5,301 bases of DNA, taken from the NCBI GenBank assembly GCA_003222455.1, contig QHWF01000458.1, forward strand, positions 1 through 5,301, in the 5' to 3' direction. Each line of letters opens with the position of its first letter. The stretch's first letter is position 1. Made by a program: the position numbers and the translations under genes. Source of the DNA: Acidobacteriota bacterium. Its GTDB lineage: Bacteria; Acidobacteriota; Vicinamibacteria; Vicinamibacterales; CAVVIG01. The notes under the pieces were generated by a model, which was not told where the DNA came from, searched no databases, and saw only the letters and a list, made by a program, of their open reading frames with translations. This document shows, in pieces, positions 1 through 5,301 of the stretch.

Positions 1-306
1 ATTTGCCTCGAGGTCGGCCGCGCGGTGGCCGCAGGCCGCGCCGACCGCGGCATCGTGCTCGGCGGCAGCGGCCAGGGCGAGCAGATCGCGGCGAACAAGG
101 TCCGCGGCGTGCGCGCCGCGCTCTGCAACGATCCGCACACCGCCCGCCTGTCGCGCGAGCACAACGACGCCAACGTGCTCGCGATGGGTGGGCGCATTGT
201 CGCGGTCGATCTCGCCGACGAGATCCTGTCGGTCTGGCTTGCCACGCCGTTCGCCGGCGGCCGGCACCAGCGCCGTCTCGAGCAGATCCACCAAGCGGAG
301 ACATGA
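1..306 (+). CDS. rpiB: Ribose-5-phosphate isomerase B, 3' part (RpiB/LacAB family)
   Basis: This is the C-terminal 101 residues of RpiB, cut by the window start; the family is usually about 145-160 residues. RpiB interconverts ribose 5-phosphate and ribulose 5-phosphate in the cytoplasmic pentose phosphate pathway. Visible family signatures are the phosphate-binding loop G-G-S-G-Q-G-E-Q-I-A-A-N-K (nt 61-99), the R-E-H-N-D-A-N-V motif with its catalytic-region histidine (nt 157-180), and a C-terminal R-H-Q-R-R-L-E-Q-I. The cysteine that acts as base in the E. coli enzyme (C-G-T-G-V-G) is absent. The loop instead matches the mycobacterial type, G-G-S-G-x-G-E-Q, where the glutamate (codon 79-81) is the base. 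The stop TGA at 304-306 overlaps the glyA start, so the two are probably translationally coupled. The N-terminus is not visible. Confidence 0.93.
   Translation: MCLEVGRAVAAGRADRGIVLGGSGQGEQIAANKVRGVRAALCNDPHTARLSREHNDANVLAMGGRIVAVDLADEILSVWLATPFAGGRHQRRLEQIHQAET
297..300 (+). promoter_or_regulatory. Ribosome-binding site deciding the glyA start
   Basis: GGAG inside the last codons of rpiB lies 5 nt before the ATG at 306 and only 2 nt before the ATG at 303. The spacing favours the second ATG. Confidence 0.55.
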
Positions 307-1577
307 TGCCTGCCGAAACCAGCACACCCACGATGTGGCGGTCGCTCGCCGAATCCGATCCCGAGATCGCGAAGGCGATCAAGGACGAATTGCACCGGCA
401 GAACAGCGGGCTGGAGCTCATCGCGTCGGAGAACTTCGTCAGCCGCGCGATTCTCGAGGCGGCCGGATCGGTGTTCACGAACAAGTACGCGGAAGGATAT
501 CCGGGCCGCCGCTATTACGGCGGCTGCGAGTACGTGGACGTCGTCGAGCGCGCGGCGATTGCGAGGGCCACGGCGCTCTTCGGCGCCGATCACGCGAACG
601 TCCAGCCGCACTCGGGCGCCCAGGCGAACATGGCCGTCTATTTCACGCTCCTCCAGCCGGGCGATACCGTCCTCGGCATGAACCTCGCGCACGGCGGCCA
701 TCTGACGCACGGCCACCCGCTGAATTTCTCGGGCAGGCTCTACACGATCGTGCCCTACGGCGTGCGGAAGGCAGACGAGCGCATCGACTACGACGAACTG
801 GATCGGCTGGCCGACGAACACCGGCCGAAGATGATCATGGTGGGCGCCAGTGCCTATCCTCGCGTGATCGAGTTCGAACGAATCCGCGCGGCGGCCGACC
901 GCGTCGGGGCCGCAGTCGTGACCGACATGGCGCATATCGCCGGACTGGTCGCCGGCGGTGTGCACCCGAATCCCGTGCCGCATTCCGATTTCGTCACCAC
1001 CACGACGCACAAGACGCTGCGCGGACCGAGGGCGGGACTGATCCTGTGCCGCGGACGCTACGCCAAGGACCTCGATCGGAACGTGTTCCCCGGGGTCCAG
1101 GGCGGACCGCTGGTCCACATCATCGCCGCGAAGGCCGTGTGCCTGAAAGAAGCCGCCGATCCGGCGTTCGCCGGCTACCAGCGCCAGATTGCCGCCAACG
1201 CCAGAGCGCTCGCCCGCGTGCTCAGCGAAAGCGGTTTCCGGCTCGTGAGCGGCGGCACCGACAATCACCTGATGCTGGTCGACGTGTTTTCGCAGGGCGT
1301 GACGGGAAAGGTGGCGGAGAAAGCGCTGGAAAAGGCGGGGATTACGGTGAACAAGAACGCCATCCCGTTCGATCAGAATCCGCCGATGGTGGCCAGCGGC
1401 ATCCGCATCGGCACGCCCGCCGTCACCACGCGTGGCATGCGCGAGCCCGAAATGGACGTGGTCGGCGAATTGATCACACGCGCGCTGAAAGCCACCGACG
1501 ATGATCGCGCGCTGGGTATGGTTCGCGCCGAAGTCGAGACGTTGTGCCGGAAGTTCCCCCTGTACCCCGAACTGTAG
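306..1577 (+). CDS. glyA: Serine hydroxymethyltransferase, complete
   Basis: This PLP enzyme converts serine and tetrahydrofolate to glycine and 5,10-methylene-THF, the main source of one-carbon units; it is cytoplasmic and usually a homodimer. The product is 423 residues, close to the 417 of E. coli GlyA. Visible motifs are N-S-G-L-E-L-I-A-S-E-N near the N-terminus, Y-A-E-G-Y-P-G-R-R-Y-Y-G-G (E63 and Y71), S-G-A-Q-A-N, D207 and H210 in T-D-M-A-H-I-A-G-L, the Schiff-base lysine K236 in T-T-T-T-H-K-T-L-R-G-P-R, and R367 in G-I-R-I-G-T-P, the substrate-carboxylate arginine. No catalytic residue is missing. ATG codons lie at both 303 and 306. I chose 306 because GGAG at 297-300 is then 5 nt upstream rather than 2, giving a one-base TGATG overlap with rpiB. 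A start at 303 would add one methionine. In many genomes nrdR follows glyA; here a helicase does. Confidence 0.97.
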   Translation: MPAETSTPTMWRSLAESDPEIAKAIKDELHRQNSGLELIASENFVSRAILEAAGSVFTNKYAEGYPGRRYYGGCEYVDVVERAAIARATALFGADHANVQPHSGAQANMAVYFTLLQPGDTVLGMNLAHGGHLTHGHPLNFSGRLYTIVPYGVRKADERIDYDELDRLADEHRPKMIMVGASAYPRVIEFERIRAAADRVGAAVVTDMAHIAGLVAGGVHPNPVPHSDFVTTTTHKTLRGPRAGLILCRGRYAKDLDRNVFPGVQGGPLVHIIAAKAVCLKEAADPAFAGYQRQIAANARALARVLSESGFRLVSGGTDNHLMLVDVFSQGVTGKVAEKALEKAGITVNKNAIPFDQNPPMVASGIRIGTPAVTTRGMREPEMDVVGELITRALKATDDDRALGMVRAEVETLCRKFPLYPEL

Positions 1578-3778
1578 GGGCCGAGCTTGCTCGGCCCGCC
1601 ACCGAGCGTGGCCGGCGCGCGCCCGATGGTGCGCGGCCCGGCACCGCGCCCGTCGCGGTCGCCGCGTACGAGGACATCGTCCGGGCCACGTTCTCGCCCG
1701 GCGGCACGCTCGCCCGCAAGATGCCGGATTTCGAAGCCCGCTCCGGGCAGATCGAGATGGCAGCGGCGGTCGCCCGGGTGCTCGAGCGTGGCGGCGTGCT
1801 GCTGGCCGAAGCCGGCACGGGCACCGGCAAGACGCTCGCGTACCTGGTGCCGGCCATCCTGAAACGCGAGCGCGTGCTCATCTCCACCGGCACGAAAAAC
1901 CTTCAGGAGCAGATCTTCTTCAAGGACATCCCTCTCCTGCGTGAGGCGCTCCGCGTGCCGTTCACGGCAACGTACATGAAAGGTCGCGCCAATTACGTGT
2001 GTCTGCACAAGCTCGATCAGCTGAGCGAGGGAATGGGTCCGTCCGCTCACGACGTGTTCCTGCCGATCATCCGGCAGTGGTCGGCGCGAACCGAAACCGG
2101 GGATCGCGCGGAGCTCGAGACCCTGCCCGAGGATCTGGCGTTCTGGAACGAGGTGTCGGCCACGGCCGACACCTGTCTCGGCACCGAGTGCCCGCGGTAC
2201 GACGATTGTTTCATCACGAAGATGCGCCAGCGCGCCGCCGCCTCCGACGTCGTCGTCGTCAACCATCACCTGTTGTGCGCCGATGCGGCCGTGCGTCAAA
2301 GCGCCTACGGCGAAGTGATACCGGCATACAACCGCGCGATTCTCGACGAGGCGCACCAGCTCGAGGACGTCGCCACGCAGTACTTCGGCTACAGCGTCAG
2401 TACGTACCGGCTCGAGCAGCTCGCACGCGATGTCGAGCGCTCCCTGTTGATGATGGCCGGCGACGAGCGCAAACGGAGAGACGAAGCCACGAGAATCGTG
2501 GACCGTCTCCGCGACTGCGCACGCACGTTCTTCAACGAGCTGGCGTTCGCACACCGTGGTGACGCGCGCGTCAGGAACGAAGAGCGCGTGCGTGCGACGG
2601 TCGACTCGCTCGCGCAGACCGCAGCAGCGGCGGCGGATCTGACCGGCGCGCTGGACATCATCGAATCGGCGTTGGTCCGGCTGAAGCCGGACACGACCGG
2701 AGCGCTGAAGCCGAATCAGGTCCGGCTAAAGCCGGACACCACGGCCGATCTTCGCGCGAACCGCGGCCCACAACCCGGTAGTGTCCGCCTTCACGCGGAC
2801 CGCTCGGGCGGAAGTGCCCGGCGGCACCGCGACACGAAAGACGACGTGGTTCCTGAGTCGATCGATGAAATCATCGCTACGCTCGCGAGGCGCAGCCGCG
2901 AGCTGCGGGACGATCTGCGCTTCCTGCTTCGCGCGGGCGACAACGAGTTCGTCTATTTCGTGGAGCTCCGCGGACGGGGAGTGTTTCTTCGCGCTTCGCC
3001 CATCGACGTCTCCACCATCGTCCGCGAACTGCTGCTGGATCGTCTGCAGACGACGGTGCTGACGTCTGCGACGCTCGCGGTCGAGGGAACGTTCGACTAC
3101 ATTCGTGACCGCCTCGGGATCCGCCACGCGGACGAAGTGCGGCTGCCGTCGGAGTTCGATTACACGCGGCAAGCCATCCTCTATCTGCCGCGCCGCATGC
3201 CCGATCCACGCTCGGAGAACTTCGCGTCCGCGGCGGGACGCGAGGTGATCGAAATCCTGAAGCGGACCCAGGGACGCGCGTTCGTCCTGTTCACCAGCTA
3301 TGCCACGATGCGGGCCGTGCAGGCGATGGCCGAAATGGCGTTGAGCTATCCCGTGCTGGCGCAGGGGAGCGCGCCCCGGTCCCACCTGCTGAAGCAATTC
3401 CGGACCACACCGCATGCGGTGCTGTTTGCGACGTCGAGCTTCTGGCAGGGCGTCGACGTCGTCGGCGAGGCACTCAGCTGCGTCATCGTCGACAAACTGC
3501 CGTTCGCTTCTCCGTCCGATCCGGTCACTGCCGCACGCATCGACCTGATCCGGATCCGTGGCGGCGACGCCTTCAACGAATACCAGGTTCCGCTCGCGAT
3601 CCTGACGCTGCAGCAGGGGCTGGGCCGGCTCATCCGGCATCGTCGGGACCGGGGAGTCCTGGCGGTGCTGGATCCGCGGTTACAGACGAAAGGCTACGGC
3701 CGCCGTTTCGTCGCCTCGTTTCCGCCGGCGCCGGTGGTTCATGATCTGTCGCACATCGACGCGTTTTTTTCCCGGTAA
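1544..3778 (+). CDS. dinG: DinG/XPD-type Fe-S ATP-dependent DNA helicase with repeat-derived insertion
   Basis: This is a superfamily 2 helicase of the DinG/YoaA/XPD group; characterised members unwind DNA 5' to 3' using ATP and act on forks, D-loops and R-loops. Motifs in order: Q-like R-S-G-Q upstream of Walker A; Walker A G-T-G-T-G-K-T (K96); four cysteines C153, C211, C216, C222 (last three C-x4-C-x5-C, the E. coli DinG spacing) for a 4Fe-4S cluster; D-E-A-H at 268-271; S-A-T at 508-510; F-V-L-F-T-S from 580; F-W-Q-G-V-D from 633; Q-G-L-G-R-L-I-R at 691-698. All core motifs are intact, so the protein looks functional. There is no N-terminal exonuclease domain. Residues about 377-425, between DEAH and SAT in the arch-like region, are low-complexity and encoded by palindromic repeats. 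The start is uncertain: GTG 1544 is the only ATG, GTG or TTG in frame upstream of the conserved domain, and it overlaps glyA by 34 nt. Confidence 0.93.
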   Translation: MPEVPPVPRTVGAELARPATERGRRAPDGARPGTAPVAVAAYEDIVRATFSPGGTLARKMPDFEARSGQIEMAAAVARVLERGGVLLAEAGTGTGKTLAYLVPAILKRERVLISTGTKNLQEQIFFKDIPLLREALRVPFTATYMKGRANYVCLHKLDQLSEGMGPSAHDVFLPIIRQWSARTETGDRAELETLPEDLAFWNEVSATADTCLGTECPRYDDCFITKMRQRAAASDVVVVNHHLLCADAAVRQSAYGEVIPAYNRAILDEAHQLEDVATQYFGYSVSTYRLEQLARDVERSLLMMAGDERKRRDEATRIVDRLRDCARTFFNELAFAHRGDARVRNEERVRATVDSLAQTAAAAADLTGALDIIESALVRLKPDTTGALKPNQVRLKPDTTADLRANRGPQPGSVRLHADRSGGSARRHRDTKDDVVPESIDEIIATLARRSRELRDDLRFLLRAGDNEFVYFVELRGRGVFLRASPIDVSTIVRELLLDRLQTTVLTSATLAVEGTFDYIRDRLGIRHADEVRLPSEFDYTRQAILYLPRRMPDPRSENFASAAGREVIEILKRTQGRAFVLFTSYATMRAVQAMAEMALSYPVLAQGSAPRSHLLKQFRTTPHAVLFATSSFWQGVDVVGEALSCVIVDKLPFASPSDPVTAARIDLIRIRGGDAFNEYQVPLAILTLQQGLGRLIRHRRDRGVLAVLDPRLQTKGYGRRFVASFPPAPVVHDLSHIDAFFSR
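1578..1597. repeat. Perfect 9+2+9 palindrome directly after the glyA stop
   Basis: GGGCCGAGC, TT, GCTCGGCCC form a perfect inverted repeat beginning one base after the glyA TAG. As RNA it would fold as an 8-bp GC-rich stem with a CTTG loop. No T-run follows, so it is not a standard intrinsic terminator. A second, imperfect GC-rich inverted pair follows at about 1611-1620 and 1631-1642, although chance pairing is easy at this composition. If the helicase starts at 1544, the palindrome is translated as part of its poorly conserved N-terminal extension. It is probably a dispersed intergenic palindrome of the genome, but only this copy is visible here. Confidence 0.7.
2674..2694 (+). repeat. Hairpin repeat copy A inside the helicase gene (encodes VRLKPDTT)
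   Basis: The core GTCCGGCTGAAGCCGGAC (2675-2692) is a perfect palindrome around a central GA, or a 7-bp stem with a TGAA loop. With flanking bases it forms a 21-nt unit. Copy B, 45 nt downstream, differs from it at one position. The unit is read in frame, and with the following ACC codon (2696-2698) it gives helicase residues V378 to T385, V-R-L-K-P-D-T-T. A degenerate piece, CTGAAGCCG, recurs at 2705-2713 between copies A and B. Confidence 0.88.
2719..2739 (+). repeat. Hairpin repeat copy B inside the helicase gene (encodes VRLKPDTT)
   Basis: The core GTCCGGCTAAAGCCGGAC (2720-2737) is the same palindrome as copy A with a TAAA loop in place of TGAA. The 45-nt offset from copy A is a multiple of three, so both copies give the same octapeptide (residues 393-400 here). 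The only difference between the 21-nt units is in the loop, so the stem is unchanged. Confidence 0.88.
2781..2801 (-). repeat. Hairpin repeat copy C, inverted relative to A and B
   Basis: Read on the minus strand, this 21-nt unit matches copy A at 18 of 21 positions. The differences are two adjacent bases in one arm and one base in the other. One pair is changed from G-C to C-G, so pairing survives there, while the innermost pair becomes a mismatch. On the plus strand the arms are GTCCGC (2783-2788) and GCGGAC (2795-2800). In the helicase frame it reads S-V-R-L-H-A-D-R. The direct-direct-inverted arrangement recalls clustered REP/BIME-type elements. Confidence 0.75.
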
Positions 3779-3827
3779 TCCGGCAGGAGCGTGTCGACAA
3801 CCGTGACGCGGCCACACGGCACGACAT

Positions 3828-3898
3828 TCAACGCAGAAACCGCAGAACTCGCAGAACAAACCGGCGTTTCTCTGCGGGTTCCGCGAGTTCTGCGTTGA
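3828..3898. repeat. Long imperfect inverted repeat with 9-bp internal periodicity
   Basis: The outer arms TCAACGCAGAA (3828-3838) and TTCTGCGTTGA (3888-3898) pair perfectly. Pairing continues inward with a few mismatches to about 3855 and 3869, leaving a short loop. The left arm is built from three consecutive 9-nt units beginning CGCAGAA (3832, 3841, 3850), and the right arm carries related units in reverse orientation. It lies 50 nt after the helicase stop. It could limit read-through or stabilise the mRNA 3' end, but there is no trailing T-tract, so I do not call it an intrinsic terminator. The 9-nt periodicity does not match the repeats inside the helicase gene. Confidence 0.75.
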
Positions 3899-3972
3899 TC
3901 GTCGTCGCTACCTGGCGTGCCGTGCCTGGCCGACTGGTTTCGACGCCTGTCCGGCCGCGACGGCGCCAGTGG

Positions 3973-3978
3973 TAAACT
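3973..3978 (+). promoter_or_regulatory. Possible -10 element upstream of the TPR-protein gene
   Basis: TAAACT in the context GGTAAACTAC matches a sigma-70-type -10 hexamer at four of six bases and lies 31 nt before the ATG at 4010. The sequence around 3950-3955 is not a recognisable -35 box. The position, after a structured intergenic repeat and before an AT-richer leader, makes a promoter plausible but unproven. Confidence 0.35.
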
Positions 3979-3998
3979 ACGGGACATTATTATTCTTC

Positions 3999-4004
3999 AG
4001 GAGG
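3999..4004 (+). promoter_or_regulatory. Strong Shine-Dalgarno site for the TPR-protein gene
   Basis: AGGAGG sits 5 nt before the ATG at 4010 in a locally AT-rich leader. It is the best ribosome-binding site in the window and fixes the start over the longer reading frame open from 3917. It suggests the exported protein is made at a relatively high level. Confidence 0.85.
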
Positions 4005-4009
4005 ATTCC

Positions 4010-4987
4010 ATGGTCCGCCGATTCAACGGCCGGCTTGCGTGGGTGGCAGGATGCGCCGCGCTCTTCGCGCTTGCGACGGCGCTGCCTGTCACCGCCCAGT
4101 CAACCGGGATGGTCAAAGGTGTCGTGAAAGACACGCAGGGCCAACCGGTCGACGGCGCGAAAGTGGTGATCGAGATGTCGGAAGGCACGAGCCGCCGATT
4201 CGAGACGAAGTCGAACAAGAAGGGCGAGTTCATTCAGATCGGCTTGCCGTCCGGCGCCTACAGGGTCACCGCCGAAAAGGACAAGCTGACGTCGAACACG
4301 GCGGACGTGCGTGTGCGCATCAGCGCGACGGCCGAAGCGAACCTGGTCCTCGGCGCGCCGGGAGCCGCCGCCGCATCGAAGGAAGCGATAGCGAAGAACG
4401 CGGAGCTGAAATCCACACTCGAAGCCGGAATCGCCGCGAGCAACGCCGGGAACGACGATGAGGCGATTGCGAAGTTCGTGCACGCGACGGAACTGAAACC
4501 GGACTGCGCCGACTGCTTCTACAACATCGCGTTTCTGCATTCGAAGAAGAAGGAGTACGACAAGGCGGAAGCTGCGTACAAGAAAGCCATCGAGATCAGG
4601 CCGGATTATTCAGACGCGTACAACGGCCTGGCGAACATCTACAACGCGCAGCGCAAGTTCGAGGAGGCTGGAGCGGCCAGTTTGAAGGCGGCGGAGCTCT
4701 CCGGCGGCAAGCCCGGCGCTCTGGCCGGCGGCAATGCCGACGCCATGTTCAACCAGGGCGTCATCCTGTGGAACGCCGGCAAAATCGCCGACGCCAAGAA
4801 GCAGTTCGAAGGCGTGATTGCGGCCAATCCGAATCATGCCGAGGCGCACTTTCAACTCGGGATGGCGCTCGTGAACGAAGGCAATCTGCCCGGCGCCGCC
4901 GGCGAGTTCGAGACCTATTTGAAGATTGCGCCGACCGGACCGAATGCCGCGCAGGCCAAGGCGCTGGTTGAGCAATTGAAGAAGTAG
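4010..4987 (+). CDS. Exported CarboxypepD_reg-like plus TPR repeat protein
   Basis: The product is 325 residues. Residues 1-29 form a Sec signal peptide: basic R3-R4 and R8, a hydrophobic stretch about 9-26, and a V-T-A/Q cleavage site after A29. There is no lipobox. Residues about 33-112 resemble a carboxypeptidase-regulatory-like beta-sandwich (G-x-V-K-D-x-x-G-x-P-V-x-G-A-K-V near its start, then G-x-F-x-x-x-x-L-P-S-G-x-Y-R-V). An Ala-rich linker leads to about five TPR units from residue 130 to the end; clear ones include E-Y-D-K-A-E-A-A-Y-K-K-A-I-E-I-R-P-D-Y and G-K-I-A-D-A-K-K-Q-F-E-G-V-I-A-A-N-P-N-H. TPRs bind partner proteins, and the N-terminal domain is a non-enzymatic beta-sandwich common in envelope proteins, so an envelope scaffold role is an inference; no specific function is known to me. 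A C-A-D-C pair (C166, C169) lies between the first two TPRs. It is followed with a one-base overlap by a yggS-like gene. Confidence 0.9.
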   Translation: MVRRFNGRLAWVAGCAALFALATALPVTAQSTGMVKGVVKDTQGQPVDGAKVVIEMSEGTSRRFETKSNKKGEFIQIGLPSGAYRVTAEKDKLTSNTADVRVRISATAEANLVLGAPGAAAASKEAIAKNAELKSTLEAGIAASNAGNDDEAIAKFVHATELKPDCADCFYNIAFLHSKKKEYDKAEAAYKKAIEIRPDYSDAYNGLANIYNAQRKFEEAGAASLKAAELSGGKPGALAGGNADAMFNQGVILWNAGKIADAKKQFEGVIAANPNHAEAHFQLGMALVNEGNLPGAAGEFETYLKIAPTGPNAAQAKALVEQLKK

Positions 4988-5301
4988 TGATCGACCTGCC
5001 GGCGCTCCGTGCCCGGTTGGCGGATATTCGCGCGCGTATCGGGCGTGCCTGCGACCGGTCGAACCGCGATCCCTCCTCCGTCCGCCTGGTCGCCATCTCC
5101 AAGACGTATTCCGCCGATCACGTGCGCGCCGTTGCCGAAGCGGGTCAGGTTGATTTCGGCGAAAACAAGGTGCAGGAAGCCCTCGCGAAAATCGATCAGA
5201 CCACGGATCTGAGTCTGCGATGGCATCTGGTCGGGCACCTGCAGTCGAACAAAGCGAAAAAGGCTGGCGCGCGATTCGACGTCGTCCATTCCATCGACGA
5301 C
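4987..5301 (+). CDS. yggS: YggS/PLPBP-family pyridoxal phosphate homeostasis protein, 5' part
   Basis: The first 105 residues are visible; the family is usually about 230. These proteins bind PLP on a single-domain TIM-barrel related to alanine racemase fold III and control cytoplasmic PLP and amino/keto acid pools, with no known catalytic turnover. Evidence is V-A-I-S-K-T with the PLP lysine at K39, F-G-E-N-K-V-Q-E-A (residues about 58-66), the hallmark W-H-L-V-G-H-L-Q-S-N-K, and F-D-V-V-H-S-I-D-D at the window edge. The start is GTG at 4987, whose G is the last base of the TPR gene's TAG (TAGTG), preceded by the purine run GAAGAAG. This points to translational coupling with the TPR gene. 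The window end removes the C-terminal part, so intactness cannot be judged. Confidence 0.92.
   Translation, partial: MIDLPALRARLADIRARIGRACDRSNRDPSSVRLVAISKTYSADHVRAVAEAGQVDFGENKVQEALAKIDQTTDLSLRWHLVGHLQSNKAKKAGARFDVVHSIDD

Larger units (their letters stand above)
3779..4009. other. Intergenic region between helicase and TPR-protein genes
   Basis: Besides the inverted repeat, the possible -10 element and the ribosome-binding site, I see no gene here. The in-frame extension of the TPR reading frame back to 3917 has no signal-peptide logic and is better explained as leader. The 3899-3972 stretch is GC-rich without a feature I can name. Confidence 0.7.

Noticed and set aside
3..302. N-terminal extension of GlyA from an earlier start in the same frame
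   Set aside because: The extra 100 residues are an Arg-rich out-of-frame reading of rpiB. SHMT homology begins after the ATG at 306.
1373..2554. Long minus-strand open frame of 393 codons
   Set aside because: It lies antisense to the end of glyA and the helicase motor domain, both with clear family motifs. Its translation has no recognisable domain, and long antisense frames are expected in GC-rich coding DNA.
2674..2801. CRISPR array
   Set aside because: There are only two direct copies and one inverted copy, with spacers of unequal length, and they lie within an intact protein reading frame. No cas gene is visible.
2726..3640. Minus-strand open frame of 304 codons across the helicase C-terminal half
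   Set aside because: It is antisense to conserved helicase motifs, Arg-rich and without domain signatures, so it is a shadow frame.
3764..3770. T7 run as the tail of an intrinsic terminator
   Set aside because: It lies inside the last codons of the helicase gene (Phe-Phe-Ser) and has no GC-rich hairpin directly before it.
1721..3778. Helicase start at the internal ATG 1721
   Set aside because: Conserved DinG-type sequence already begins about 18 codons earlier, around Y-E-D-I-V, so this start would remove part of the domain. No good ribosome-binding site precedes it.
3917..4009. Upstream extension of the TPR protein from a start at 3917
   Set aside because: The ATG at 4010 has an AGGAGG site 5 nt upstream and begins a proper signal peptide. 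The extension would bury that signal inside the protein.

Overview
The window is GC-rich throughout, with every gene on the + strand and short or overlapping junctions. Gene content and style suggest an uncultured Acidobacteriota, possibly the Vicinamibacteria: an rpiB-glyA pair, an exported protein joining a carboxypeptidase-regulatory-like domain to TPRs, and palindromic repeats that translate as V-R-L-K-P-D-T-T. I recall that string from proteins of this group but cannot check it here, so the taxonomic call is an inference.

Layout: (1) positions 1-306 hold the 3' end of rpiB (ribose-5-phosphate isomerase B), with a glutamate-type rather than cysteine-type active site. (2) It overlaps by one base, through TGATG, a complete glyA (serine hydroxymethyltransferase). 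(3) A complete DinG/XPD-type iron-sulfur helicase gene follows; its only usable in-frame start is a GTG inside the end of glyA. (4) A 231-bp intergenic region carries a long imperfect inverted repeat and then a possible promoter and a strong ribosome-binding site. (5) Next is a secreted or periplasmic protein with a CarboxypepD_reg-like domain and about five TPR units. (6) The window ends in the 5' part of a YggS/PLPBP-family pyridoxal-phosphate homeostasis gene, whose GTG start overlaps the TPR gene's stop codon by one base.

rpiB and glyA serve central metabolism (pentose phosphates and one-carbon units) and look co-transcribed. dinG probably reads through from them, because it overlaps glyA. 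The TPR gene and yggS form a second likely transcription unit. GlyA uses PLP and YggS manages PLP, but they sit in different apparent units, so I draw no functional link.

The most unusual content is repeat DNA around and inside the helicase gene. A perfect palindrome lies just after the glyA stop and is read as the helicase N-terminus. A cluster of two direct and one inverted hairpin repeats sits in frame in the middle of the helicase coding region. A third, different inverted repeat lies just downstream. The internal cluster resembles REP/BIME-like or Rickettsia-palindromic-element-like DNA that has become coding sequence. I see no CRISPR array, tRNA, rRNA or intact insertion sequence.
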